Shown piece after piece: positions 20,955 to 30,268 of a stretch of 64,000 nt of DNA. How positions within the stretch are numbered: position 1 is the stretch's first letter; every line of letters starts with the position of its first letter. Source of the DNA: Citrobacter sp. JGM124 (GTDB taxonomy: Bacteria > Pseudomonadota > Gammaproteobacteria > Enterobacterales > Enterobacteriaceae); the NCBI RefSeq assembly GCF_018257795.1, contig NZ_JAERJD010000006.1:62001-126000 (forward strand), written 5' to 3'. The position numbers were made by a program, and so were the translations under genes. The notes under the pieces were generated by a model that saw only the letters and a program-made list of their open reading frames with translations, did no database searches and had not been told where the DNA came from.

Positions 20955-22836
20955 ATTTACACCTCTTTTTAATCACTGTGAGGTATTTCTTCCGTGATTC
21001 TTCCTCCGCCGGAATGGCCGGAATGTCGATGGACAACTTCGGCCAGAGAGAGGTGGCTAGGCTCTTTTTGCGGTAGCGTTTCTTTGCCAGTTGACAGAGA
21101 CTTTGCACCTCTTGTGCTAGAAACCAACCAAATATCATGCCAGGCTGCTGTACCAGCGTTTCACGAGCCTTTTCAACCAGCTCCAACAAACAACCTGGAC
21201 AGGTAAATAACCAGTAATGCAGTTGCTCATCATCTTGCAGCGTTAATAAATATTGCCGGCGTTTATCAAGCGCATAGAACAGGCGAAAATAGCTGGTGGC
21301 GTTAGCGTGTACGAATGAGTGGTTAATCGGCAGTTCATCTTCCGCTGAATGACCTTCTCGAAGCGATTCCCGAAGATGTACGCTGTCGTCTTCCTGTGGG
21401 TCCACATCATCAATATAACTATTCAAGAGATCGTGCAACGTGTCAAAGCCATTGACACGGCGAAACATCTGCTCCTCTTCATGAATAATTCCCTGCCAAT
21501 CAGCCTTACCTTGTGTACTCACAGTGTAGAAGCGCTGCGTTAACAGATCATCTGGTTGTTCAGTTGCTAACGTGCGAAGACCAACCAGCGACCTCCCCCG
21601 CCAACACAGGGATATAGGGTGTAAAATACCGGGCAATCTCAGTTGATAATCCTTTGCGGGTTTGCCTTCAAACCACGTTCCACAAACCTCATATTGGCTG
21701 GATCGCCAATAAAACCGCACTTGCAAATCAAAGGGCAACTGGACAGGAAGCACTAATCCTTCCTCCTCAAGCAATTCCACGCTGGCAAAGGCATAATCCG
21801 TTTCCTCAAGCTTTTTTCCGGCGATCTTGGTTCGAACTGAAACAGGACGAACAATGCCTGCTTCAATGTTCCAGTGTGTCTCTTCTTTACTGTCCACTTT
21901 CACACTGCAACAACCAGGATTGGTAAAGTTCCATGATCCAATCGCCAATCGGGCTGACGTTTCACCAGTGGCCAACCATACTTTGGCATGCGTGAGCTCT
22001 GAACGATCATCCCGCTCAATTGGGTTATGACAGAAGAGCAGCCGTCCAGATGCACGCAATGCTTGCACACCTTCGCTGTCAGATGTGCGCAAAAAACATC
22101 CTTGCATCAGATCGGGAATCAAGCTGATCTTGAGCGCGGGGTTACCCAACGCATGGGACACCGTATCAGTAAACCCAGCCAGATCCGCCGCCAGATAGGG
22201 TGACCAAACAGAGAGCGTTTTAATGCTTTCGTCCTCTGCTAACGCTTTCAGCAACGTTTTTTTGGAAAATGAGTGAATAAACTCCCAGCAGTGATCGTCA
22301 TGCGAGAATTTACGTCGAACGCGAAAGTTGGGTTCGGTCAAGGGATCCACTGCAGTAAAAAATGACTTAATTTGCTGATACTGTTTGTAGTTACTGACAC
22401 AGCGGAAGTCCATCGCTTCCTGATTACGCCCCCAACCACTGAGTGTCAGGTTCGCGCTTCCTGCGCCAAGGATCATGTTGCCACTCACATCCTCTAGATA
22501 AATCACTTTAGGATGAAAAAGACTGTTTTTTGCATCAAGATGCGGTGCAATCTGCCGCACAGAGACAGGCAAGATATTAATTGAGGTGCGCTTATGCTGT
22601 TCTTGCGTTATCAAACGTTGATCACAATAGACTCGGAAATCAATCCCTTGACGGGTGAGTTCAAACTGTAAATGCTCAAATTCACTGCGATTCTTTGGCG
22701 GTTCATCTATCCCCAATACAGCAGGCAGAAGATACGTTTCAATAAAACTGATATTTATATTAAAACTGGTCAGCCACACACATTTGAGTTCACCTAACGT
22801 TGCTAACCGCGCTTTAAACTCATTGATTAACTTCAC
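20944..22836 (-). CDS. Phospholipase D-like (HKD) protein, second gene of the module
   Basis: About 630 residues. Two HKD-type half-sites are visible: FHPKVIYLEDVSG with GAGSANLTLSGW (around residue 130-160) and THAKVWLATGE with IGSWNFTNPG (around 290-320). PLD-fold proteins of this type act as nucleases or phosphodiesterases, often with helicases. The C-terminal half is not recognised. The GTG at 22836 overlaps the upstream stop as GTGA and has GGGGGA seven bases before it; ATG at 22851 would add five residues. Confidence 0.82.
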   Translation of the reverse strand: MKLINEFKARLATLGELKCVWLTSFNINISFIETYLLPAVLGIDEPPKNRSEFEHLQFELTRQGIDFRVYCDQRLITQEQHKRTSINILPVSVRQIAPHLDAKNSLFHPKVIYLEDVSGNMILGAGSANLTLSGWGRNQEAMDFRCVSNYKQYQQIKSFFTAVDPLTEPNFRVRRKFSHDDHCWEFIHSFSKKTLLKALAEDESIKTLSVWSPYLAADLAGFTDTVSHALGNPALKISLIPDLMQGCFLRTSDSEGVQALRASGRLLFCHNPIERDDRSELTHAKVWLATGETSARLAIGSWNFTNPGCCSVKVDSKEETHWNIEAGIVRPVSVRTKIAGKKLEETDYAFASVELLEEEGLVLPVQLPFDLQVRFYWRSSQYEVCGTWFEGKPAKDYQLRLPGILHPISLCWRGRSLVGLRTLATEQPDDLLTQRFYTVSTQGKADWQGIIHEEEQMFRRVNGFDTLHDLLNSYIDDVDPQEDDSVHLRESLREGHSAEDELPINHSFVHANATSYFRLFYALDKRRQYLLTLQDDEQLHYWLFTCPGCLLELVEKARETLVQQPGMIFGWFLAQEVQSLCQLAKKRYRKKSLATSLWPKLSIDIPAIPAEEESRKKYLTVIKKRCKYEA

Positions 22837-24236
22837 TGATCTTTCCCCCATAATCCTTGCAGCATATGGCGGAACTGAGAGATGTAATAGTCGTTGACCC
22901 AATCCTCATTGCGGCGATCTGCGCGTAAGGCACGAACAGGCACTTGTAACGTCAGAGTCTTCCCAGATAGCGTCAGCCATGGTAACTGACCTCTGCCTTG
23001 CATTACACTCTCGTGGTATTTCAGCAATGCTTTAATTTGTTCGGTCACTGAAGAGGCCTTTGCAACTTTTATTAGCTGTTCTAACCGTGTGTATGCGGTG
23101 CCAGAGAGTACAGATAACAGCGTTTTATCGTTAATAACCGGATCAGCACACTTCGGCAACGTGTCCTTATCCAATCCACGCGCTGCCCAGAATTGGCACA
23201 TATTTTCCAGCGTCTGTTTTTTATGCTGCAACAGACCTGAAAAGAGCAACGTAATACCCGCTAATAAGGGTTCAACATGAACAATGTGTTGTAATAGCGC
23301 CCTGTCATCTGCGTCGTGGCAACGACTTAGCGCTTGTTGATAAATATCTTCAACCGCCATTTTTTGATTTGATGATTCCAGCTCAAGCACATCGTACAGT
23401 ACGCCAGAAGCGCCCTCTTGTAAGCGAGTCATCTTGAGCCAGAAATCTTTGGCATAGCGCCCTACGAACGCTACGGAACGGAATGACTGCACATAGGATT
23501 GCGTGAGTTTGCTATCAATATCGAAAAAGCGGATCGTTAATTCAGATTGGCGCAGCACGCTTAACTGAGCACGCAAATAGGTGCACAATGCATAAAAGAG
23601 CTTTTTCAAATGTGGCGTATTCAGAATAAAATCCCCAGCTAACTTCCACGCAGAAATACCATCAGATAGGTGATAATTATATTTATTATCGAAGAAATGC
23701 ATATTCATCATTGGTGTTTTATAACGACCATTGGTACCGAGGAATAATTGCTGGGTCAGGAGTTGGGAATCTGCATCATTTCCGAAAATAAGCTGAGGGT
23801 TATTATCCGATTTAGCAAACTTGTCTCGAGCTTTAACAATACCCAACACACCCGTAGTGACCACTCCTGATTTTCCCTGACTATAACACATCGATAGTGT
23901 GTAGATATTTTCCAAAAAAATCAAACAAGCATGTTTCAGTTTTAAGTCACTTTTACCATCATATTTTTTCTGCAATGCCGCCCCAAGTTTGGTGTTCTCA
24001 CCATAGAGAACACTGCGAATAACATAATGGTGTAACAGGTTGAGTGTGTAGTGGCGAACATCATTGGCTACAGAACTAATGCGGTTGCAAAAAATCTGCT
24101 GCCCAAAAGAAGACCAAATAATCAGTTGTCCCAGTGGGTCAATACTCAATTCACTACTTAGTGATTCATCATATTCCGTGATAAAGTGCTTTAGGTTCAT
24201 CATGATACCATTAAAGATATTATATATATCAACCAT
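22833..24236 (-). CDS. Unrecognised protein, first gene of the helicase/PLD module
   Basis: Up to 467 residues, mostly predicted alpha-helical, with no signal peptide, membrane segment or known motif that I can identify. It has a C-terminal aromatic/basic tail (NEDWVNDYYISQFRHMLQG). No clear Shine-Dalgarno precedes the ATG at 24236; a TATAAT just after it suggests that ATG 24203 or 24200 (MMNLKHFITEYDES) could be the real start. Its stop overlaps the next gene by 4 bp. Its conserved coupling to a PLD protein and an SNF2 helicase suggests a sensor or adaptor role; nothing in the sequence proves it. Confidence 0.75.
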   Translation of the reverse strand: MVDIYNIFNGIMMNLKHFITEYDESLSSELSIDPLGQLIIWSSFGQQIFCNRISSVANDVRHYTLNLLHHYVIRSVLYGENTKLGAALQKKYDGKSDLKLKHACLIFLENIYTLSMCYSQGKSGVVTTGVLGIVKARDKFAKSDNNPQLIFGNDADSQLLTQQLFLGTNGRYKTPMMNMHFFDNKYNYHLSDGISAWKLAGDFILNTPHLKKLFYALCTYLRAQLSVLRQSELTIRFFDIDSKLTQSYVQSFRSVAFVGRYAKDFWLKMTRLQEGASGVLYDVLELESSNQKMAVEDIYQQALSRCHDADDRALLQHIVHVEPLLAGITLLFSGLLQHKKQTLENMCQFWAARGLDKDTLPKCADPVINDKTLLSVLSGTAYTRLEQLIKVAKASSVTEQIKALLKYHESVMQGRGQLPWLTLSGKTLTLQVPVRALRADRRNEDWVNDYYISQFRHMLQGLWGKDQ

Positions 24237-24459
24237 TTATATTATTATTGATAATATACTCCTTTATTTGTGACTATTCACCATATTTAGTTTTTAAAAA
24301 GAGTATCACTGTACAAATACGGTATTAGAAATGCTCAACAGACTAAATTTCTTTTAACCTAATAACAACGAGTACTGCAATATCGATGTATATCCCATTG
24401 ACATATCCCAACAACACTTTATGCTAGAGGTAGAACAAAATTTATCCACAGAGGTTCCC
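24237..24459. promoter_or_regulatory. AT-rich divergent promoter region between the module and vapBC
   Basis: Over 200 bp of very AT-rich DNA separates the minus-strand three-gene operon from plus-strand vapB. It contains AAAGGAG at about 24260-24266 on the minus strand, too far from the 24236 ATG to serve it, and TATAAT-like sequences facing left. Both operons should start here. VapBC complexes usually bind their own promoter, but no clear operator was picked out. Confidence 0.45.
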
Positions 24460-24690
24460 ATGGAGAAAACTACAGTATTTAAAAGCAATCGCAGCCAGGC
24501 GGTACGGCTCCCCAAAGCCGTTGCGCTGCCCGATGATGTCAAGCAGGTTGATATCGTTGCGATTGGTCGCACACGTATCATTACTCCGGCAGGGGAAAGC
24601 TGGGACAGTTGGTTCGAAGAACAAGGAGTAACACCTGACTTTATGATCACCAGAGAGCAACCCGATGATCAGATCAGGGAAGATTTCTGA
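24460..24690 (+). CDS. vapB: VapB antitoxin
   Basis: A 76-residue AbrB/SpoVT-type antitoxin. The swapped-hairpin DNA-binding part is MEKTTVFKSNRSQAVRLPKA and PDDVKQVDIVAIGRTRIITP; the acidic, flexible C-terminus (REQPDDQIREDF) should bind the VapC active site. It is close to the Salmonella/Shigella VapB type. The start at 24460 was chosen over an upstream ATG at 24421 because homology begins there. Its TGA overlaps the vapC ATG by one base. Confidence 0.93.
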   Translation: MEKTTVFKSNRSQAVRLPKAVALPDDVKQVDIVAIGRTRIITPAGESWDSWFEEQGVTPDFMITREQPDDQIREDF

Positions 24691-25094
24691 TGCTGAAATA
24701 TCTGCTCGATACCAATATCTGTATTTACACCATCAAGAACAAACCGCAGGAAGTCAGGGACGCTTTCTACCGCCATTACGGGCAGTTTGCTATCAGTTCT
24801 ATCACGTTGATGGAACTGATCTATGGTGCGGAGAAATCGGTAAACCCAGAAAAGAATCTCGCCGTGATTGAAGGGTTTTCTGCGCGTCTGGAAGTTCAAA
24901 ACTACGGTTTTGACGCTGCCGTACATACCGGACAAATTCGTGCGGAACTGGCAAAACAAGGAACACCCATCGGCCCGTATGATGCCATGCTCGCGGGTCA
25001 TGCTCGGTCAGCAGGTTTGATACTGGTAACGAACAATGTGCGTGAATTTGAGCGTGTGCCTGGGTTACGAGTGGAAAACTGGGTAAGCCGATAA
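24690..25094 (+). CDS. vapC: VapC toxin (PIN-domain tRNase)
   Basis: A 134-residue PIN-domain ribonuclease. Acidic metal-binding residues are in LLDTNICIY, TLMELIYGAEKS, GPYDAMLAGHA and TNNVREFERV. Enterobacterial VapC of this type cuts initiator tRNA in the anticodon loop. The pair would stabilise the island by addiction and can act as a stress module. It is the last gene before the right attachment repeat. Confidence 0.94.
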   Translation: MLKYLLDTNICIYTIKNKPQEVRDAFYRHYGQFAISSITLMELIYGAEKSVNPEKNLAVIEGFSARLEVQNYGFDAAVHTGQIRAELAKQGTPIGPYDAMLAGHARSAGLILVTNNVREFERVPGLRVENWVSR

Positions 25095-25174
25095 GCTATA
25101 TTCTGCCCTACCCTAAAACAGGATATAATCCACCGCCTACTGCGGATAACCCGTAAAAAATCCAGCCAGAAAGG

Positions 25175-25197
25175 TTTGGGGGCCCATTTGGGGGCCA
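25175..25197 (+). repeat. Tandem G-run motif near the right island end
   Basis: Two copies of TTGGGGGCC (25176-25184 and 25188-25196) stand 56 bp before the right attachment repeat. The same nonamer occurs at 15394-15402 beside the integrase start at the left end, followed by a similar ATGGGGGC. They may be integrase arm-type sites or a second remnant end. Confidence 0.5.
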
Positions 25198-25252
25198 CTA
25201 CGTTTTTCGAACTGGTGAAAATCCTTTTATTTCAATATAGATACGCGGTCAA

Positions 25253-25268
25253 TTCGAATCCTGTAGGG
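25253..25268 (+). repeat. Right island attachment repeat (attR)
   Basis: An exact 16-bp copy of the tRNA-Arg 3' end (TTCGAATCCTGTAGGG). It is followed by ACCATTTT where the tRNA copy has CGTACCATTTT, and then by TTCTCCCA in both. It lies 158 bp after vapC and closes a 10-kb island. Confidence 0.8.
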
Positions 25269-25591
25269 ACCATTTTCACTTCTCCCAACGTCTACTCAAG
25301 TCTACAAAACCCCAATAAATCAAATCATGTCTCAGTATTTCTGCGTCTACCGATGCCTATTGAAATCTACAATCATGTGGAGAACTACATGACCACCATG
25401 TATGGTGCGATTATCTGGTCGGTGGGTGAAGATGTTTAACCAGAATCGGACAGAGGGTCAGGAATAAATATTCACGGTAATAAATAGCTAACAAAGAATA
25501 TCAACTCCTCTCTTTTGAGCATATGGATTCTGAACTAAAGAAAAAATGAGGGACTTGCCTGCCACGGTCCTTGTTATTATTGGCTCAGAAA

Positions 25592-25696
25592 ATGGCCCTT
25601 AACGGTGGGGACAACCACAACCTGCTATATCCGGCAGAGTATCGCAACGCAATCTGGATTTTATTTAAGAAATTGAAGTCAAAGGAAACGAGCTAA
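25592..25696 (+). CDS. Tiny ORF (34 aa) before the DUF262 pair
   Basis: ATG at 25592 opens MALNGGDNHNLLYPAEYRNA and ends at TAA 25694-25696. The frame is open back to about 25550. No family recognised. Its stop overlaps the next tiny ORF by one base (TAATG), as in a real operon. It could also be the remnant of a larger decayed gene. Confidence 0.3.
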   Translation: MALNGGDNHNLLYPAEYRNAIWILFKKLKSKETS

Positions 25697-25788
25697 TGGC
25701 CCCTTGTAATCAACTCAATGCCTGTCTGGCAGCCAGACTGCTGCCCCCCTTTAAACTAACAGATGCTATTGTTGAACAGGCGTTATAA
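25696..25788 (+). CDS. Tiny ORF (30 aa) coupled to the DUF262 gene
   Basis: MAPCNQLNACLAARLLPPFK and ten more residues, ending 2 bp before the DUF262 ATG at 25791. It is preceded by AAAGGAAACGAG, a workable ribosome-binding region. No family recognised. The tight chain 25592-25696-25788-25791 suggests leader or partner peptides, but both ORFs are short enough to be chance. Confidence 0.3.
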   Translation: MAPCNQLNACLAARLLPPFKLTDAIVEQAL

Positions 25789-25790
25789 TC

Positions 25791-27131
25791 ATGGGCAGCG
25801 TATCAAGCCGGGTCAAAAAAGTCGGGGATTTACTCAAACAGCGTCTCGTCATCCCCTCATACCAGCGACCTTATAAATGGCAACAAAAACACGTCAATCA
25901 ACTGATTGATGATGTGCTGGCCCACCAGAGTAAAGCATGCTACCGCCTTGGAACGGTGGTGTTGCACTGGGATGAGTTAAATCCGGCCTGTACGGATGGC
26001 CTTAATATCGTTGATGGTCAGCAGCGTTTGTTGACCCTGACCCTGCTTTGTACATTACTCGATCAGCATGGTGTGTTTTTCTCCCCTCTTTTAGAACAAA
26101 ACTTCACCTCACGGGTTAGCATCAATAATCTTGAGCACAATGCCAAAGTGATTGAAAACCGCCTTATGGGGTTAAAGGATGATGAACGTAAATCACTGCT
26201 GCATTTTGTGTGTGACCAGTGTGAGCTGATCGAAGTAACGCTCGATAATTTAAGCGAAGCCTTCCAGTTTTTTGACTCGCAAAATGCCAGAGGTAAGCCC
26301 CTTGCGCCTTATGACTTGTTAAAGGCATACCATTTGCGCGAAATGATGGACACAACCGGGCAGGCAGAACGGCTGCACCACGTCAGTCTGTGGGAACAAG
26401 GTGTCAGCCCGGATGATGAATCAGCCAGCCTGCACCTTATCATGGGTGAGTTTTTGTTCCGCCAGCGTCGATGGCTGGAGGGGGATTATGGCATTCAGTT
26501 CAGCCGCCACAATCTTGAGGTTTTCAAAGGCGTCAACCTGTCCACTTCTGATTACCACTATATACAGTCCCTGCTCGCCCTGGATTTTGCCGTTGAGCAT
26601 TACAATAACGACCCTGCCAGAAAGTGGGACAAGCAGAATAAACCTTACCCGTTTCAGATTAATCAGGTAATCATTAACGGGAAACGCTTTTTTGAGTATA
26701 TCCAGCACTACAGATCCCTGTATCACACCCTGTTTGAAGGTGACCACGCGCTACTTGGCGATTTCTTAAAACAACACACCCATTACGATGGCTGTTCACG
26801 CAAAGGAGATATGTATATCAAAAATCTCTTTATGTGTGCGGTGATGGTCTATTACGACAAGTTTGGTGACAAAGCGTTAATCCCGGCTGCAAAAATTTGT
26901 TTTTGCTGGGGTTACTACCTGCGTCTGCAATATAAAAAAATCGGCATGGACAGTATTGATAACTATGCGCGTGAGCCCCGAGGACTATTGAGAATGCTAG
27001 GTAAAGCTATCCACCCACAGCAAGTCCTGCGTTTTCAGCCAGAGCGTTGTGAAAACATCCGCTTTGAAAGTGCAGAACCCGTGCAGGTTTCAATCGCTCA
27101 AATGCTGGGGGATACAGATGTCACCGAGTAA
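25791..27131 (+). CDS. DUF262 (GmrS-like) protein, first of a pair
   Basis: A 446-residue protein with the N-terminal DUF262 domain: [10 protein letters not shown] (residues about 22-31) and [14 protein letters not shown] (about 75-88). The DGQQR motif belongs to the ParB-like nucleotidase fold seen in GmrSD and related restriction proteins. The C-terminal half is unrecognised and lacks the DUF1524 HNH-like motif, so it probably supplies the NTP-dependent subunit. Its last 14 bases overlap the next gene. It lies just outside the tRNA-Arg island. Confidence 0.85.
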   Translation: MGSVSSRVKKVGDLLKQRLVIPSYQRPYKWQQKHVNQLIDDVLAHQSKACYRLGTVVLHWDELNPACTDGLNIVDGQQRLLTLTLLCTLLDQHGVFFSPLLEQNFTSRVSINNLEHNAKVIENRLMGLKDDERKSLLHFVCDQCELIEVTLDNLSEAFQFFDSQNARGKPLAPYDLLKAYHLREMMDTTGQAERLHHVSLWEQGVSPDDESASLHLIMGEFLFRQRRWLEGDYGIQFSRHNLEVFKGVNLSTSDYHYIQSLLALDFAVEHYNNDPARKWDKQNKPYPFQINQVIINGKRFFEYIQHYRSLYHTLFEGDHALLGDFLKQHTHYDGCSRKGDMYIKNLFMCAVMVYYDKFGDKALIPAAKICFCWGYYLRLQYKKIGMDSIDNYAREPRGLLRMLGKAIHPQQVLRFQPERCENIRFESAEPVQVSIAQMLGDTDVTE

Positions 27132-29016
27132 TGATTTAGCGTTGCTGACCATCGAACAGCTATTCAGTGACGACTGTCATTATGTTATTCCCATTTATCA
27201 GCGTAACTACGCCTGGGGAGCCCCGGAGATCGAGCAGCTCATTCAGGACATTACCGACGCAGCGCAAGGCCTTAAAAAGACTGGGGGGCAGGAGGATCAG
27301 AAATACTACCTGGGCAGTCTGGTGGTATATGCCCGGGATGATGCAGACAGAAAGCATCAAGGTATCGTGGTCTATGAAACGATTGATGGGCAACAAAGGC
27401 ACACAACGCTGTCTATTTTGATCGCGTACTTGAAAAGCCTTGCTTACTGCGACGAACAAGATTTATCCCCTCTTCATCTCAATCTCGGCTTCGACAGTCG
27501 TCCCAAATCAACACAAACACTGCAAAACCTGTTCCAATATCCACAAAGCAATGATCCTGAAGAACCCTCAATCCGAGCAGCGTTTACCATTATAGGGCGC
27601 TACTTTGAAAACCATAAAATAGACACCAACGATTTCTGCCGATATCTGTTGAAACACGTCACTATTTTGCGAGTTTCTGTACCAAAAGAAACTGATCTCA
27701 ACCACTACTTTGAGATCATGAATAACCGGGGTGAACAGCTAGAAAAACACGAAGTGTTGAAAGCAAATTTGATGTCAGTCTATACCGGCGACACAGCAGC
27801 AAGAACCTGCTTTGCTGCCATATGGGATGCCTGCGCGGATATGGGCCGCTATGTACAATTGGGCTTTAGTTCAGAGGTTCGCACCGCTTTATTTGACAAA
27901 AAATGGTCAGGATTCCCGGCGGATTTTGAGGCGATAAAATACGCAACAGGAACGCAGATTGATACAGACGAGAAGCCGATGTTACGGGAAATTATCGCGA
28001 AACGACGCTTTCACCACACTGATGATAACGATGAAAAAGTAAAAGAGCAGCGGTTTGATTCGATTATCGATTTTTCCAACTTTCTGCTGCATGTGCTAAA
28101 GGTGACTGTTGATGATAACGTTTCTCTGGATGATAAAAAGCTGCTCCAGGCCTTTGAATTCATAAAAAATGACCGGGAAAAAATCACTCAGTTTGCTTTT
28201 GATTTGTTGAAGTTTCGGGTCTTGTTTGACCGCTATATCATCAAGCGTGATCAGGATGAGAAGTGGAGCCTGTTGACGCTGGAGTACTATGCCAGAGACA
28301 GAAATTCGAGCTTTAGCTATAACAACTCTTTCGATCAAGACAAAGGGACGGGTATCAATAAACAACTGGCGATGATCTTGTCAATGTTCCATGTCTCGCA
28401 CCCTGCCTATGTTTACAAACGATGGCTCAATCACTCGCTGGTTATTTTGCATGGTCTTGCCTCGGATGAACTGAACGTTGACGGCGTGGTTTATCTGGAG
28501 GCGCTTGAACAGCTCAGTAGTGAGTTTCTCGCTGATATTTGTGGTGAACATGAGCATTTTAACGCTGAGGTTCTGCACCGTGGTACCAGCGTGCAGAACT
28601 TTGTATTCAATTTACTCGATTATCGTTTGTGGCGTGACCTTACTGCCGGCCTGTCATTTGATGGTAAAGGGCTTAATCATCCAGATATTAAAAAGCACGT
28701 TGATGGCTTCCAGCTTTCACCGAGTCGAACATCAGTTGAGCACTACTTTCCTCAAACCGACCCCTCGGGCGCAAACAAAATGGGGGATGACGTCCATCGT
28801 TTCGGTAATCTTTGCCTGATATCGCCAAGTAGCAACTCGAGACTCAGTAACTATTCCCCTGCGGATAAGAAAAAATTCTACGTCGAAACAGCGCGAGCAG
28901 AGAGCCTAAAACAAGCCATCATGATGAGCTACGAGGTATGGGAACCTGAGGGCCAGGGCATCCAAAATATAAAAAATCATGAAGACGAAATGTTAAAATT
29001 ACTTAAAGGTCATTGA
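27118..29016 (+). CDS. DUF262-DUF1524 (GmrSD-like) protein, second of a pair
   Basis: A 632-residue protein. The N-terminal DUF262 domain shows [10 protein letters not shown] (about 25-34) and [13 protein letters not shown] (about 89-101). The C-terminal DUF1524 part shows SVEHYFPQ and [19 protein letters not shown], the His-Asn layout of an HNH-type nuclease. GmrSD enzymes cut DNA with modified (for example glucosylated) cytosines; two-gene DUF262 pairs such as V. cholerae TgvAB act in a similar way. The start ATG at 27118 was chosen within the end of the first gene; a longer frame from 27049 lies wholly inside that gene. Confidence 0.85.
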   Translation: MSPSNDLALLTIEQLFSDDCHYVIPIYQRNYAWGAPEIEQLIQDITDAAQGLKKTGGQEDQKYYLGSLVVYARDDADRKHQGIVVYETIDGQQRHTTLSILIAYLKSLAYCDEQDLSPLHLNLGFDSRPKSTQTLQNLFQYPQSNDPEEPSIRAAFTIIGRYFENHKIDTNDFCRYLLKHVTILRVSVPKETDLNHYFEIMNNRGEQLEKHEVLKANLMSVYTGDTAARTCFAAIWDACADMGRYVQLGFSSEVRTALFDKKWSGFPADFEAIKYATGTQIDTDEKPMLREIIAKRRFHHTDDNDEKVKEQRFDSIIDFSNFLLHVLKVTVDDNVSLDDKKLLQAFEFIKNDREKITQFAFDLLKFRVLFDRYIIKRDQDEKWSLLTLEYYARDRNSSFSYNNSFDQDKGTGINKQLAMILSMFHVSHPAYVYKRWLNHSLVILHGLASDELNVDGVVYLEALEQLSSEFLADICGEHEHFNAEVLHRGTSVQNFVFNLLDYRLWRDLTAGLSFDGKGLNHPDIKKHVDGFQLSPSRTSVEHYFPQTDPSGANKMGDDVHRFGNLCLISPSSNSRLSNYSPADKKKFYVETARAESLKQAIMMSYEVWEPEGQGIQNIKNHEDEMLKLLKGH

Positions 29017-29120
29017 TACATGGGTTCTTACAAACCGGGGCAATGCACTCATAAGACAGATGGCGCCTGATGCTCATTTTTGTATGGTCATTGAGGAAGT
29101 TAAACCAGTAAGGTGGAAAT

Positions 29121-29879
29121 ATGGTCAGTATCGAGAGAAGGTTAAAGATCGCAGCAGGACAGTTTGCCCCGGTACGCGGTGCTATCGAAGAGAATATGCG
29201 ATATCACGAACTACTGGTTGAACGTGCAGCATCGGCAGGTGTCAATCTTATCCTTTTTCCAGAGCTGTCTCTGACAGGTTATGAGCCAGAAATTGCCAGT
29301 CTGCTGGCTCTTTCTGATGATACATGCCTGATGCCACTCCAGGCACTGTCAGACAAATACGACATGACAATTATTGCCGGAGCACCTCTGCATGTTGAAG
29401 GCAAAAAACCAGCCATTGGCGCATGTATCATTTCTTCAAGGCGCCCTGTCACCTATTACCGAAAAATGTATCTTCATCCTGGGGAGTCGGACTATTTCTC
29501 AGCAGGTGATACTGAGTGTGTGTTTCCAGAACGCACGTTCAGTATAGGCATGTCTGTCTGTGCTGATGCAGGACAACACAGACATGCAGAACGCACAGTA
29601 CAACAGGGTGCTAACGTGTACTTGAACTCAGTATTAAGCGCTGGCGGCTACGACAAAGATTCGGCACAACTTAAAAACTACGCCAGACTTTACGCAATGC
29701 CCACGCTGATGGCTAATTACTGTGGTCCATCAGGTGGCTGGAAACCTGTGGGGAAAAGTGCAGCATGGGATGCAAGTGGTGAGCTTGTTGCCCGGGCTCC
29801 AGAGAATGGTACCGCCCTGCTGGTAGTGGATATTCAGGACCGAGAATGCTCCGGGGAAGTTATCCTGCTAAATGATTAG
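29121..29879 (+). CDS. Nitrilase-superfamily amidohydrolase
   Basis: A 252-residue carbon-nitrogen hydrolase. Glu is in LFPELSLTGYEP, Lys in YRKMYLHPGE and Cys in GMSVCADAGQHRHAE. The substrate cannot be told; the Glu-Lys-Cys set is complete and the length normal. It has a good Shine-Dalgarno (AAGGTGG) before the ATG. It is unrelated at close range to YbeM at 9013. Its position at the end of the accessory zone, before a broken acetyltransferase, suggests acquired DNA. Confidence 0.88.
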   Translation: MVSIERRLKIAAGQFAPVRGAIEENMRYHELLVERAASAGVNLILFPELSLTGYEPEIASLLALSDDTCLMPLQALSDKYDMTIIAGAPLHVEGKKPAIGACIISSRRPVTYYRKMYLHPGESDYFSAGDTECVFPERTFSIGMSVCADAGQHRHAERTVQQGANVYLNSVLSAGGYDKDSAQLKNYARLYAMPTLMANYCGPSGGWKPVGKSAAWDASGELVARAPENGTALLVVDIQDRECSGEVILLND

Positions 29880-29908
29880 CGTCATAGCCAAATATTAACG
29901 ATATCCTG

Positions 29909-30190
29909 ATGCATTTTCATATTATATGCCAACGCTTAACCATCAAATTTTTCATCAGAGGAATCAGCCCACTGTTCGCTCGTCGCATGCCTTGCGGTAC
30001 TTCAGGTGATGCGCGGCGTGGAAAGGGTCTCGCTGACGAGCGCATAAAATCTTTTACCAAAGAAGCTAAATCAGAGAAGGTGCTGGAACTGTGCTTATAT
30101 GCTCATCGCGATAATGAACGCACCATTCACGCTTATGAATGTTGTGGGTTCACTGATTCGCCCTACCTCATGATGAGGGCTGGTTTATAG
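29909..30190 (+). pseudogene. GNAT acetyltransferase remnant
   Basis: The last 60 residues (from about ARRGKGLADERIKSF through YAHRDNERTIHAYECCGF) match the C-terminal part of GNAT N-acetyltransferases: the acetyl-CoA binding loop followed by the RxIHAYExCGF strand. The N-terminal part of the frame shows no homology. A whole GNAT would be about 150 residues, so this is a truncated relic. Confidence 0.7.
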
Positions 30191-30268
30191 CTTCAGGAAA
30201 TGCAGCCCCTGATACCTGAGCAAAATGAAAACGCCAATGCCGCGTGGGGTTGTTTGATTTCATCAGGC

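Noticed and set aside
18237-24236. Calling the module DISARM
   Set aside because: The helicase and PLD types fit loosely, but no methyltransferase, DrmA or DrmB is present.
25176-25439. 87-codon ORF running across the right attachment repeat
   Set aside because: It crosses attachment and tRNA-end sequence and has no family resemblance.
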